Shown here: one piece after another, positions 31,657-40,041 of the stretch
How the letters are laid out: every line of letters begins with the position of its first letter
Position numbering within the stretch: the stretch's first letter is position 1
Source of the DNA: Oerskovia merdavium
Lineage (GTDB): Bacteria; Actinomycetota; Actinomycetes; Actinomycetales; Cellulomonadaceae
DNA length: 64,000 nucleotides
Assembly (NCBI RefSeq): GCF_014836755.1
Contig: NZ_JACSQF010000015.1
Location: 52,127-116,126 of the forward strand
Direction: 5' to 3'
Position numbers and translations under genes: made by a program
Notes under the pieces: model-generated
The model's input: the letters and a program-made list of their open reading frames with translations, nothing else
Told to the model about the DNA's origin: nothing
Database searches by the model: none

Positions 31657-32934
31657 TCAGCGCGTCAGGACCGCGATCGCCTCGACGTGGTGGGTGTGGG
31701 GGAACAGGTCGTATCCCCTGACGGACTCGACGGTGTAGCCGTGCTTCGCGAAGTAGGCGATGTCGCGTGCGAGCGCGGCAGGGTCGCACGCGACGTACAC
31801 GACGCGCGGGGCCTTCAGCGCGGCGACCGCGTCGACGACCTTGCGGCCCGCCCCGGTCCGCGGCGGGTCGAGCACCACGACGTCGGCCGTGGGCGCCGCG
31901 TGGTCCTTGGCCGCGAGGACCTTCTCGACCGGGCCGTGGTGCAGCTCGACCTGGGGCTTCTCGAACGCGTTGCGACGCGCGTCCTTGACGGCCCGCTCGT
32001 CACCCTCGATCGCGACGACGCGTCCCGTCTCGCCGACGGCGTCGGCGAGCGGGAGCGTGAAGAGTCCAGCCCCCGAGTACAGGTCGACGACGGTCGCCTC
32101 CTCGAGCGGTCCCGCGGCAGCCAGCACGGCCTCGGCGAGCAGCGCGGGCGCCTCACGGTGGACCTGCCAGAACCCGTCGGCCGCGACGCGGAAGGTGTGC
32201 TCGGTGCCGGCGACCGTGACGGACTCGGTCACTGCGCGGCGCGCGTGGGGGCGGCGGTCGATGTGACCCGAGTGCCAGACGACCCCGTCGACGAGCAGGA
32301 TCGGGTCGCTGCCCCCGGCCGGGGCGACGAGCTCGAGCCGGGTGCTCGGACGCCAGCGGCGCGTGAAGACCTCTTCGGCCTCGGCGAGCGCCGCGACCTC
32401 CGGGGTCGCGAGCGGCATCTCGTCGAGCGGGACGACGGCGTGCGAGCGGAAGACACGCATGCCCGCGCGACCCTCGTCGTCCGCGACCAGGTCGATCCGC
32501 GTGCGGTAGCCGAGGCCCCCGCGCTCGTCGTCACCCGGCGCACCCTCAACCTCTACCTGAAGGTCAAGCCCGGCCAGGCGCTTGAGCTGCTCCTGGAGGA
32601 CCGCGGCCTTCCAGCGACGCTGGGCCGGCAGGGAGACGTGCGAGAGCTCGCCGCCCCCTGCACCCCCGGCACCGGCCGCGGGCCAGGCCGCGGGAACGCG
32701 GTCCGGCGAGGGCTCGAGGATCTCGATCGCGTCGGCGCGCCAGAACTTCGCGGAGTCGCCGTCCTCGGTGAGTCGCGCGAGCACCCGCTCCCCCGGCAGC
32801 GCGTGCCGGACGAAGACGACGCGCCCGTCGAGCCTCGCGACGCAGTGGCCACCGTGCGCGACCGGCCCGACCTCGAGCTCGACCAGAGGTTGAGACTCAG
32901 GGGCGGTGGGAGTGGAGTTCAGGGTTTCAGACAC
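31657..32934 (-). CDS. TRAM-domain class I RNA (uracil-5-)-methyltransferase
   Basis: This is a 425-residue SAM-dependent methyltransferase of the TrmA/RlmD family. The first 60 residues form a TRAM RNA-binding domain (VELEVGPVAHGGHCVARLDGRVVFVRHALPGE). The SAM site is VVDLYSGAGLFTLPLA near residue 290 and the catalytic region is VVLDPPRTGAG near 363 with the nucleophile Cys in YVACDPAALARD near 395. No N-terminal [4Fe-4S] CxxxxxCxxC cluster is evident. The target could be a tRNA or 23S rRNA uridine. The GTG at 32934 is chosen because the conserved TRAM start follows soon after. It sits immediately downstream of the KimA-like permease gene, 78 bp away on the same strand, an arrangement common in actinobacteria. 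Confidence 0.9.
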   Translation of the reverse strand: MSETLNSTPTAPESQPLVELEVGPVAHGGHCVARLDGRVVFVRHALPGERVLARLTEDGDSAKFWRADAIEILEPSPDRVPAAWPAAGAGGAGGGELSHVSLPAQRRWKAAVLQEQLKRLAGLDLQVEVEGAPGDDERGGLGYRTRIDLVADDEGRAGMRVFRSHAVVPLDEMPLATPEVAALAEAEEVFTRRWRPSTRLELVAPAGGSDPILLVDGVVWHSGHIDRRPHARRAVTESVTVAGTEHTFRVAADGFWQVHREAPALLAEAVLAAAGPLEEATVVDLYSGAGLFTLPLADAVGETGRVVAIEGDERAVKDARRNAFEKPQVELHHGPVEKVLAAKDHAAPTADVVVLDPPRTGAGRKVVDAVAALKAPRVVYVACDPAALARDIAYFAKHGYTVESVRGYDLFPHTHHVEAIAVLTR

Positions 32935-33012
32935 TCCCCTAGTATCCCGGACGCGGACGGACTTCGTCCCCGATCCGGTCCCGGGCGCTGCGTGGGACCG
33001 CACACGTCCGGC

Positions 33013-35025
33013 TCAGTAGCGGCGGTTGATCCGCTTCTGCGCCGCGAAGCTCTCCTTCTCGAGGCCGGTCTGTCCCTTGGTCGAGGACAGCTGCCACGGC
33101 ACCGAGGCCACGACCACGCCCGGGGTGAACAGGAGCCGCCCCTTGAGGCGCAGCGCGCTCTGGTTGTGCAGCAGGTGCTCCCACCAGTGCCCCACGACGT
33201 ACTCGGGGATGTAGACCACGACCAGGTCGCGCGGGCTCTCGCGGTGGATCGAGCGCACGTAGGACAGGATCGGTCGGGTGATCTCACGGAACGGCGAGTC
33301 CAGGACGCGCAGCGGGACCGGGATGTCGAGCGCCTCCCACTCCGCGGTGAACTCGGCGACCTCGTCCGCGTCGACACCCACCGTCACGGCCTCGAGCACC
33401 GAGGGTCGCGAGGCCCGCGCGTAGGCCAGGGCACGCATGGTGGGCTTGTGGAGCTTGGAGACCAGGACGAGCGCGTGGACCCGGCTCGGCAGAGCGCGTG
33501 CCGCCGCAGGGTCCTCGCCCAGGGTGAGCTCGTCGCGCACCGAGTCGTAGTGCTTGCGGATCGCCCGCATGAGCACGAACACGACCGCCATCGCGAGGAT
33601 CGCGATCCAGGCCCCGTGCGTGAACTTGGTGAGCAGCACGATGACCAGGACGGTCCCGGTCATCCCGAAGCCGATCGCGTTGACGACCCGCGAGCGCTTC
33701 ATCTTGGTGCGGAAGCGCGGGTCGGGGGTGGTGCGCAGCTCGCGGGTCCAGTGCTTGATCATCCCGAGCTGGGACAGCGTGAAGGACACGAACACGCCCA
33801 CGATGTAGAGCTGGATCAGTCGCGTGACCTGGGCGTCGAACGCCCAGATGAGGGCGATCGCCGCGACCGCGAGCGTCACGATGCCGTTCGAGAACGCGAG
33901 ACGGTCGCCCCGCGTGTGGAGCTGGCGCGGGAGGTAGCCGTCCTTGGCGAGGATCGAGGCCAGGACCGGGAAGCCGTTGAACGCGGTGTTGGCGGCGAAG
34001 ACGAGGATGAGCCCGGTGACCGCTGCCACGGCGTAGAACGCGATCGGGAAGCCTTGGAACACGACCTGCGCGAGCTGGCCGATGACCGGGTCCTGCACGA
34101 AGTCGTCGGGCACGGGCTGGCCGTTGATCGTGAGCTGCTCGGAGGGGTTCTCGGCGAAGTGGACACCGGTCTTCTGCGCGAGGAAGAGGATCGCCATGAT
34201 CATGAAGGCGGAGATCGTGCCGAGCAGCGCGAGCGTCGTGGCGGCGTTGCGCGACTTGGGCTTCTTGAACGCCGGCACCCCGTTGCTGATCGCCTCGACG
34301 CCCGTGAGGGCCGCACAGCCCGACGCGAAGGCGCGCGCCACGAGGAACGCCCCCGCGAGGCCGGTCAGCCCCTGGTCGAAGTGGCTCTCGGCGACGAGCT
34401 CGTAGGTCGAGCTCTCGGCCATGGGCAGGGTACCCATGGCCGACCGGACGAAGCCGACCACCGCGGTCATCCCGATCGCGAACATGAACAGGTACACAGG
34501 GATCGCGAAGAACGAGCCCGACTCCTTGACCCCACGCAGGTTGATCAGGGTCAGCAGCACGACCAGGGTGATCGCGAACGCAGCCTCGTGGCCGCGCAGG
34601 AACGGCAGCGCGGCCGCGGCGTACTGGGTCCCCGAGGAGATCGAGACCGCCACCGTCAGGATGTAGTCGACCATGAGCGCCGACGCGACACCGACGCCCG
34701 CGGTCGGTCCCAGGTTGACCGTGGCGACCTCGTAGTCCCCGCCCCCCGAGGGGTAGGCGTGCACGTTCTGGCGGTAGGACGCCACCACGGTCAGCAGGAC
34801 GACGACGACGGCCAGCCCGACCCACGGGGAGATGGTCGTGGCAGCCAGGCCGGCGATCGAGAGGGTCAGCAGGATCTCGTCCGGGGCGTACGCGACGGAC
34901 GAGAGCGCGTCCGAGGCGAAGACCGGGAGCGCGATGCGCTTCGGTAGCAGGGTGTGCCCCAGGTCGTCGCTGCGGACGGGACGTCCGAGCAGCAATCGTT
35001 TGGCGGCATCAGCGATATCCGACAC
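33013..35025 (-). CDS. APC-superfamily permease, KimA-like potassium transporter
   Basis: This is a 670-residue protein with about 12 membrane segments followed by a cytoplasmic domain of roughly 190 residues. The N-terminus LGHTLLPKRIALPVFASDALSSVAYAPDEILLTL and the YPSGGGDYEVA block are hallmarks of the group that includes Bacillus KimA (YdaO), a high-affinity potassium importer regulated by c-di-AMP. The C-terminal domain has the USP-like pattern of that group (ALVLVSKLHKPTMRAL, VVVYIPEYVVG.WWE.LLHNQ). The GTG at 35025 gives the usual N-terminus. It is divergent from two TrkA genes across 109 bp, which supports a potassium role. No ydaO riboswitch fits in the short upstream region. Confidence 0.85.
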   Translation of the reverse strand: MSDIADAAKRLLLGRPVRSDDLGHTLLPKRIALPVFASDALSSVAYAPDEILLTLSIAGLAATTISPWVGLAVVVVLLTVVASYRQNVHAYPSGGGDYEVATVNLGPTAGVGVASALMVDYILTVAVSISSGTQYAAAALPFLRGHEAAFAITLVVLLTLINLRGVKESGSFFAIPVYLFMFAIGMTAVVGFVRSAMGTLPMAESSTYELVAESHFDQGLTGLAGAFLVARAFASGCAALTGVEAISNGVPAFKKPKSRNAATTLALLGTISAFMIMAILFLAQKTGVHFAENPSEQLTINGQPVPDDFVQDPVIGQLAQVVFQGFPIAFYAVAAVTGLILVFAANTAFNGFPVLASILAKDGYLPRQLHTRGDRLAFSNGIVTLAVAAIALIWAFDAQVTRLIQLYIVGVFVSFTLSQLGMIKHWTRELRTTPDPRFRTKMKRSRVVNAIGFGMTGTVLVIVLLTKFTHGAWIAILAMAVVFVLMRAIRKHYDSVRDELTLGEDPAAARALPSRVHALVLVSKLHKPTMRALAYARASRPSVLEAVTVGVDADEVAEFTAEWEALDIPVPLRVLDSPFREITRPILSYVRSIHRESPRDLVVVYIPEYVVGHWWEHLLHNQSALRLKGRLLFTPGVVVASVPWQLSSTKGQTGLEKESFAAQKRINRRY

Positions 35026-35121
35026 GTTGGTCCATGCTAGGCCCTCGGAGGGCCCTTGACGCGTCCACGGCCCCACGGATCTTGCCGCTCGCTCCTGTAC
35101 GTGGACGCGACGCCGTCACGG

Positions 35122-35137
35122 TAGCGTTTCGCTCGTG
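35122..35137 (+). promoter_or_regulatory. Leaderless -10 element of the first trkA gene
   Basis: TAGCGT at 35122-35127 lies 7 nt before the GTG start at 35135, the spacing expected for transcription starting at the first base of the coding region. No ribosome-binding sequence precedes the GTG. Confidence 0.6.
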
Positions 35138-35803
35138 CACTTCGTGATCATGGGATGTGGCCGTGTCGGCGCCACCCTCGCCCAGTCTCTCGAGAACCGC
35201 GGCCACTCGGTGGCCGTGGTCGACCAGAACCCCGACGCCTTCCGACGGCTGTCCGCGGAGTTCTCCGGCAAGAAGGTCACGGGCCTCGGGTTCGACCGCG
35301 ACACGCTCGTCCAGGCGGGCATCGAGGACGCCTACGCGTTCGCCGCGGTCTCCGACGGCGACAACTCGAACATCCTCGCCGCGCGCGTGGTGCGCGAGAC
35401 GTACGGCGTCGACAACGTCGTGGCCCGCATCTACGACCCTCACCGCGCCGAGATCTACCAGCGGCTGGGGATCCCGACGGTCGCGACCGTCCGCTGGACC
35501 TCGGACCAGGTCCTGCGTCGAATGCTCCCGCTCGGCGCGACCGACGAGTACCGCGACCCCTCGGGCCAGGTCCGCCTCGCGCAGACCGACTTCCACCCGG
35601 GCTGGGTCGGCCACGCGGTCGGGACCATCGAGTCGGCGACCGGCGCCCGTGTCGCGTTCCTCGGCCGGTTCGGCGAGGGGGTCCTGGCGACCCCCAGCAC
35701 CGTCCTGCAGGAGAACGACGTGCTGCACGTGCTCATGCGAAGCACCGACGCCCCCACGGTCGAGCGCGTCCTCACGCACGCCCCCTCACTCAAGGAGAAC
35801 TGA
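35135..35803 (+). CDS. ceoB: TrkA-family potassium uptake regulator, first of a pair (CeoB type)
   Basis: This is a 222-residue regulatory protein with an N-terminal RCK-N Rossmann domain (VIMGCGRVGATLAQSLENRGHSVAVVDQNPD) and a C-terminal TrkA-C domain. The nucleotide-binding GxGxxG is complete and the acidic residue after the second beta strand (VVDQN) indicates NAD(H) or ATP binding. It overlaps the next trkA gene by one base, so the two proteins are made together, like CeoB and CeoC of mycobacteria. They probably form an octameric gating ring for a potassium transporter, either the divergent KimA-like permease or an unlinked TrkH. The start is a GTG with a leaderless promoter. Confidence 0.92.
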   Translation: MHFVIMGCGRVGATLAQSLENRGHSVAVVDQNPDAFRRLSAEFSGKKVTGLGFDRDTLVQAGIEDAYAFAAVSDGDNSNILAARVVRETYGVDNVVARIYDPHRAEIYQRLGIPTVATVRWTSDQVLRRMLPLGATDEYRDPSGQVRLAQTDFHPGWVGHAVGTIESATGARVAFLGRFGEGVLATPSTVLQENDVLHVLMRSTDAPTVERVLTHAPSLKEN

Positions 35804-36519
35804 TGCGCGTCGTCGTCGTCGGAGCAGGTTCGGTCGGGCGCTCGATCGCCCGCGAGCTGCTCAGCCATGACCACGAGGTCACCATCATCGACAAGCAGCC
35901 CGCGGCGATGCGGGTCGCGCAGGTGGCCGACGCGGACTGGCTCCTCGCGGACGCGTGCGAGCTCTCGACCCTGTCGGAGGCCAAGGTCGACGAGTGCGAC
36001 GTGATCGTCGCCGCGACCGGCGACGACAAGGTCAACCTCGTCGTCTCACTGCTCGCCAAGACCGAGTTCGGCGTGCCGCGCACGGTCGCCCGCGTCAACA
36101 ACCCCAAGAACGAGTGGATGTTCGACGAGTCGTGGGGCGTGGACGTCGCGGTGTCGACCCCGCGCATCATGACGTCGATGGTCGAGGAGGCCGTCGCGGT
36201 CGGCGACCTGGTGCGGATCTTCACGTTCCACCAGTCGGGGGCGGACATCCTCGAGCTCACGCTCCCCCCGGACTCCCCGCTCATCGGCACCAGGGTCGGT
36301 CAGGTCGCGTGGCCCCAGGACACCGTGCTCGCGGCGATCGTGCGCGGGACCCAGCCCATCACGCCCAGCATCGACGACACCCTCGAGGTGGGCGACGAGC
36401 TGCTCATCGTGACGGGTCGCGACGTCGACGAGGCCGCGCTCCTCCGGGTGCTGGTCGACCCGACCGACGACGACGGCGGCACCGGGGTGATCGACGAGAC
36501 CACCGGCCTGCCCGTCTGA
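35803..36519 (+). CDS. ceoC: TrkA-family potassium uptake regulator, second of a pair (CeoC type)
   Basis: This is a 238-residue RCK protein. The N-terminus MRVVVVGAGSVGRSIARELLSHDHEVTIIDKQP carries the complete dinucleotide motif, and residues about 140-225 form the TrkA-C ligand domain (LELTLPPDSPLIGTRVGQVAWP). Its ATG overlaps the TGA of the upstream gene (TGATG) and is preceded by AAGGAG. The C-terminal 20 residues are Asp/Gly/Thr-rich and probably disordered. The last gene of the potassium module is followed after 14 nt by a perfect 10-bp hairpin. Confidence 0.92.
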   Translation: MRVVVVGAGSVGRSIARELLSHDHEVTIIDKQPAAMRVAQVADADWLLADACELSTLSEAKVDECDVIVAATGDDKVNLVVSLLAKTEFGVPRTVARVNNPKNEWMFDESWGVDVAVSTPRIMTSMVEEAVAVGDLVRIFTFHQSGADILELTLPPDSPLIGTRVGQVAWPQDTVLAAIVRGTQPITPSIDDTLEVGDELLIVTGRDVDEAALLRVLVDPTDDDGGTGVIDETTGLPV

Positions 36520-36533
36520 CGACGGGTGAACGG

Positions 36534-36560
36534 CCCGCGCCCGGACCGTTCGGGCGCGGG
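36534..36560 (+). terminator. Terminator after the trkA pair
   Basis: CCCGCGCCCG and CGGGCGCGGG form a perfect 10-bp stem with a 7-nt loop, 14 nt after the stop codon of the second trkA gene. Confidence 0.75.
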
Positions 36561-36562
36561 TC

Positions 36563-36599
36563 GCGTCATCGCGTCATCGCGTCATCGCGTCATCGCGTC
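36563..36599. repeat. 8-bp tandem repeat array (GCGTCATC)
   Basis: The unit GCGTCATC is repeated four times perfectly, with a fifth partial copy, directly after the terminator hairpin of the trkA pair and about 55 bp before the end of the convergent DUF3159 gene. It is noncoding and could vary in copy number between strains. Confidence 0.9.
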
Positions 36600-36653
36600 G
36601 AATCCTCGTGCAAGGCGCGCGGTTCAGTTCACGGGTCGCAGCAGCGGCTCGGC

Positions 36654-37556
36654 TCAGGCGGACGCAGGGGCTGCGGGCTCCTCGTCCGCGACCCGCGGGC
36701 GCCGGACCAGCAGCCAGGTCACCCAGAGCGTGAGCGCCCACAACGGGATGCCCATGACGAGGCGAGCCGTGCCGAGCCATGCGACCGCGTCCTCGCCGGC
36801 CATGAACAGCGGGACCTGCACGGCCAGCCGCAGCGCGAACATGCCGACCCACAGCCACGTCGCGAGCGCGTAGCGGCGCATGAGCGCGGGGTCCCCGCGC
36901 CAGCGACGGGCCCACACCGTGAAGGCCCCCGGGGCGGGCTCGCCGTCCTCCCCGCGCGGGACGGGTGTCTCGCCCGGGGTGACCGGCGCTGCCGAGGCGG
37001 CTCCGGCGTCGGGCTCCTCGTTCGCCGCGACCGCGGCCTTGACCTTGTCCCCGTCCGTCCACCCGCTGCGCAGCGCCTCGACGACCAGCCCGACCACGGG
37101 CCAGCGCACCAGCACCGAGACCGCCATGGCGACCAGGTACGCCGCGTTCGTCAGGAGGCCCGCGGCGTAGTAGTTCTGCGCCTCGCCCGACTTCCACGCC
37201 CACAGCACGCCGATCGCGACCCCCAGGAAGCCTCCGAAGGCCTGCGTGATGGGGGTGCGCTGCACCAGCCGCGCCGCCACGGCCACGAGCGCCACCGCGA
37301 CCGACGCGATCAGCGCCGGCTGGAGCGTGTTGCCCGTCGCGATGAACACGACCACGAACACGAGCCCCGGGGCCATGGACTCCACGAGCCCGCGCACCCC
37401 GCCGATCGAGTCGGCGAGCGAGAACGACTCACCCGTCAGGGCGCGCACGCCCCGCGCGGCGCCCTCGTCCGGGGGGACGACGTCGTCGATCGCGTCCGCG
37501 ACCTCCTCCACCTCCCGGGCGAGCGGCTCGGGGGCGGCAGGGTGCTCGTGCGTCAT
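36654..37556 (-). CDS. DUF3159 family membrane protein
   Basis: This is a 300-residue membrane protein with about six hydrophobic segments. The N-terminal region VRALTGESFSLADSIGGVRGLVESMAPGLVFV and the later LRSGWTDGDKV are recognisable elements of the actinobacterial DUF3159 family, whose function is unknown. A polar Pro/Glu/Ala-rich loop of about 40 residues lies between membrane segments four and five. The ATG at 37556 is 34 bp beyond the stop of the OB-fold gene. In many actinobacteria this gene sits between the trkA pair and the OB-fold and DUF3710 genes, and the same order is kept here, which supports a long-conserved operon from dut to DUF3159. Confidence 0.88.
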   Translation of the reverse strand: MTHEHPAAPEPLAREVEEVADAIDDVVPPDEGAARGVRALTGESFSLADSIGGVRGLVESMAPGLVFVVVFIATGNTLQPALIASVAVALVAVAARLVQRTPITQAFGGFLGVAIGVLWAWKSGEAQNYYAAGLLTNAAYLVAMAVSVLVRWPVVGLVVEALRSGWTDGDKVKAAVAANEEPDAGAASAAPVTPGETPVPRGEDGEPAPGAFTVWARRWRGDPALMRRYALATWLWVGMFALRLAVQVPLFMAGEDAVAWLGTARLVMGIPLWALTLWVTWLLVRRPRVADEEPAAPASA

Positions 37557-37590
37557 GTCGTCTCTCTCGCCTGCGGGGTGGGACACGGGC

Positions 37591-37959
37591 TCACTCGCCG
37601 GCGCGAGGGCGCAGCTCGTAACGGGGGTTGAACATGGTGCGCCGACCGGCGATCTCGCAGACCAGGCCCTCGACACGGACGCGACGCCCCGGCTCGATGC
37701 CGGCGATGCGCCGACGCCCGAGCCAGACCAGGTCGAGCGAGCCCGAGCCGTCGTACAGCTCGGCCTCGACCGTCGGCACGCCCTCGCGAGGGCGCAGGAT
37801 CACGGACCGAAGGACCCCCGAGACGTGGGCGCGCTTGCGGTTCGCGAGGTCCGCGACCGCCGAGCACCCCGTCTGCTGAGAGGCCTCGTGACGTTCCTCG
37901 TCCGCGGCGATCTCCTCCTGGGAGGCCAGTACGGAGTGCAGCGCCTGACGTAGCGACAT
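37591..37959 (-). CDS. OB-fold nucleic acid binding domain protein
   Basis: This is a 122-residue protein in which residues about 42-118 form an OB fold (HVSGVLRSVILRPREG, VEAELYDGSGSLDLVWLGRRRIAGIEPGRRVRVEGLV). The segment preceding it is polar and helical with one Cys. It resembles the anticodon-binding type OB domain found in RecG and tRNA synthetases, but is present alone. It begins 6 bp after the DUF3710 stop codon, so it belongs to the same operon. A role in nucleic-acid metabolism is inferred from the fold and from linkage to dut; no direct function is known. Confidence 0.85.
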   Translation of the reverse strand: MSLRQALHSVLASQEEIAADEERHEASQQTGCSAVADLANRKRAHVSGVLRSVILRPREGVPTVEAELYDGSGSLDLVWLGRRRIAGIEPGRRVRVEGLVCEIAGRRTMFNPRYELRPRAGE

Positions 37960-37965
37960 CTCGGG

Positions 37966-38718
37966 TCAGCGCCTCTCGGTGATCTCCGGCCCGCGGGTCA
38001 GCGGGTCGAAGGCCGGGAGCGACGGGGCCGCACCCTCCGGGGCCGCGACCGCAGGACGCGGCGCCTGACCGGGCAGGTGCATGGCCAGCAGGTCGCGCGG
38101 CGGGCGGGCGTTGCTGTCGCGGACCACGACGATGTTGGCGAAGACCGACTCGAGCAGTCGCGCCGCCTCCGGGTCCACGGCAGCCTTGCCCGTCAGGACC
38201 CCGCGCAGGAACCAGCGGGGGCCGTCGACGCCCACGAACCGGGCCGCGCGGAAGCCGCGCTGACCGTCCGGACCCGTGACCGGGAGCTTCGCGAGCAGCT
38301 CGCGACCGAACGGGCCGGGGATGTCGTCGACCGTCCCGCCCTGCTGGGTCACCGACTCGGCGATCTCCTCGCGGATCTCGTCCCAGATGCCCATGGTCTT
38401 GGGGGCGGCGAACGCCTGGACCTGGAGCGCCGAGCCGTTGACCGCCGCGGCCGCCCCCGTGATCTTCTGGGTCTTCTTGTCGACCTCCATGCGCAGCTCC
38501 ATGCCCGGGACGCCCGGGAGCCAGATGGCCCCGAGGTCCGCACGGGCACCGAGCTCGCTGACCTGCGAGGAGTCGAACGGGCCACGGGTGCCCGCGGCCG
38601 GGGCCACGGGGGCCGAGCTCTCGTCCGCACCCGCCGGAGCCTCCACGGACCCGGAGCCCTCGGCGACGACCGCCTCGTCGCTCGACTGCTGCGACGCACT
38701 ACGCCGGAACAAACCCAC
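37966..38718 (-). CDS. DUF3710 family protein
   Basis: This is a 250-residue cytoplasmic protein. The N-terminal 50 residues are Ser/Ala/Glu-rich and probably disordered after a MGLFRR start. The conserved DUF3710 core begins at GPFDSSQV and includes ADLGAIWLPGVPGMELRMEVDK and, near residue 160, GFRAARFVGVDGPRWFLRGVLTG. The family is confined mainly to actinobacteria and almost always adjoins dut and the OB-fold gene, as here; its function is not known. The ATG has GAAGGAGAGC upstream, a strong ribosome site. Confidence 0.9.
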   Translation of the reverse strand: MGLFRRSASQQSSDEAVVAEGSGSVEAPAGADESSAPVAPAAGTRGPFDSSQVSELGARADLGAIWLPGVPGMELRMEVDKKTQKITGAAAAVNGSALQVQAFAAPKTMGIWDEIREEIAESVTQQGGTVDDIPGPFGRELLAKLPVTGPDGQRGFRAARFVGVDGPRWFLRGVLTGKAAVDPEAARLLESVFANIVVVRDSNARPPRDLLAMHLPGQAPRPAVAAPEGAAPSLPAFDPLTRGPEITERR

Positions 38719-38868
38719 GGAAGCTCTCCTTCAGCTCTTCGCCGCGTCGACCATCGACCGCGACTCGTACGGGACGGCGTGCACCGATCCCCGTCCCCAC
38801 CACACTAGACCGCCGCGCCGCTCCCGTGACCGTCCTCGGCCACCAGCGAACACGACGCCGCTCCGGGC

Positions 38869-39378
38869 TCACCGCCCGGCGGCCCACCCGCCGCTCGACC
38901 CGAAGCCGCCCTCGCCCCGGTGCGAGCCCGGCAGCCTCTCCGCCTGGAGGAAGCGTGCATGCTCGACCTTCTGGATCACGAGCTGCGCGATGCGGTCCCC
39001 GCGGTGCAGGACGACCGGCGTGGACGGGTCGGTGTTGTGCAGGATCACCTTGATCTCGCCCCGGTACCCCGCGTCGACCGTCCCGGGCGCGTTGACGATC
39101 GTCAGGCCGTGCCGGGCCGCGAGGCCCGACCGCGGGTGCACGAACGCCGCGTACCCGTCCGGGAGCGCGATCGCGAGCCCCGTGGGCACGGTCACCCGGC
39201 CCTGCGGTGCGATCTCCACGTCGACGGTCGTCACGAGGTCCGCCCCGGCGTCACCCGGGTGGGCGTACGACGGGACCGTCGCGACGTCGTCGAGCAGCTG
39301 GACGAGCACCTCGACGTCGCCCGGACGGGCGGACGAGGGAACGGGAACGCGCGAGGGCGCTGGTTCTTCGATGGGCAC
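38869..39378 (-). CDS. dut: Deoxyuridine 5'-triphosphate nucleotidohydrolase
   Basis: This 169-residue trimeric dUTPase removes dUTP and supplies dUMP for thymidylate synthesis. All five family motifs are present in order: DAGADL near 43, HPRSGLAARHG near 81, NAPGTVDAGYRGE near 95, RGDRIAQLV near 125 and GSHRGEGGFGSSGG near 150. The first 20 residues are a polar extension beyond the usual start. It is divergent from the DUF3093 gene across 77 bp; a TAGGCT box lies 12 nt before the start on the minus strand. DUF3710, the OB-fold gene and DUF3159 follow downstream. Confidence 0.96.
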   Translation of the reverse strand: MPIEEPAPSRVPVPSSARPGDVEVLVQLLDDVATVPSYAHPGDAGADLVTTVDVEIAPQGRVTVPTGLAIALPDGYAAFVHPRSGLAARHGLTIVNAPGTVDAGYRGEIKVILHNTDPSTPVVLHRGDRIAQLVIQKVEHARFLQAERLPGSHRGEGGFGSSGGWAAGR

Positions 39379-39455
39379 CCGCAGAGCCTAGTGCTCGACG
39401 GGCGGGGCGGCGAACACCACCACGGGGCACCTCACGGACCTGGGATGATGGACCC

Positions 39456-39935
39456 ATGCCTCAGCCTGACGCCGCCTACCGCGAACGCCTCCTGCCCGGA
39501 CCCGGCGGCTGGTCCGCCGCCCTCGCCTTCGCCGTCATCCTGGGCATCGCCCTGTGGCCCGTGGACGAGGTCCTGTCCTACGTCACCGCCGGCATCGCCC
39601 TGGTGGTCCTGGTGGGCCTGCTCTGGTGGACGTCGCCCGTGGTCTCGGTCGGGCCGGGCGCCGACGGCACGCCCCACCTGCGCGCCGGACGGGCCGTCAT
39701 CCCCACCTCGCTGCTGCGCGACGTCACTGTCCTGGACCGCGAGGCGATGACGCACGAGCTCGGCCCGGGACTCGACGCGCGCGCGTACGTCTGCCTGCGG
39801 GCCTGGGCCCGCACCGGGGTCCGGGTCGAGGTCGACGACCCGGCCGACCCGACGCCGTACTGGCTCGTCTCCACGCGCGACGCCCCCGCGCTCGCCGCCG
39901 CGATCGCGTCCACGGCCCGGTCCGCCTCGGCCTGA
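39456..39935 (+). CDS. DUF3093 family membrane protein
   Basis: This is a 159-residue protein with two N-terminal membrane segments at about residues 21-60 (AALAFAVILGIALWPVDEVLSYVTAGIALVVLVGLLWW) and a cytoplasmic PH-like domain. The N-terminus YRERLLPG and the motif LRAGRAVIPTSLLRDV followed by ARAYVCLRAW are typical for DUF3093, an actinobacterial family of unknown function usually found beside dut and DUF4193, as here. No ribosome site is visible; the region GATGATGGACCC just upstream suggests a leaderless start. A hairpin follows 55 nt after the stop codon. Confidence 0.9.
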   Translation: MPQPDAAYRERLLPGPGGWSAALAFAVILGIALWPVDEVLSYVTAGIALVVLVGLLWWTSPVVSVGPGADGTPHLRAGRAVIPTSLLRDVTVLDREAMTHELGPGLDARAYVCLRAWARTGVRVEVDDPADPTPYWLVSTRDAPALAAAIASTARSASA

Positions 39936-39989
39936 GCCGCCGACGCCGGGCCGGGCCACCGGAGACCGGGCGCCACCCAGGACACGCGG

Positions 39990-40019
39990 ACGGCCGCCAC
40001 CCCGAGGGGTGACGGCCGT
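39990..40019. terminator. Bidirectional terminator between DUF3093 and DUF4193 genes
   Basis: ACGGCCG-C-CACCCC pairs with GGGGTG-A-CGGCCGT around a 2-nt loop, a 13-bp stem with one mismatch, placed between convergent stop codons at 39935 and 40042. Confidence 0.75.
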
Positions 40020-40041
40020 TCGTCGTGAGAGGGTTCGGCGC

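Noticed and set aside
35026-35134. ydaO-type c-di-AMP riboswitch upstream of the KimA-like gene
   Set aside because: The 109-bp divergent region is shorter than the known aptamer, and no matching conserved blocks were seen.
36563-36599. CRISPR-like repeat array
   Set aside because: The units are 8 bp, directly adjacent and without spacers, and no cas gene is present in the window.
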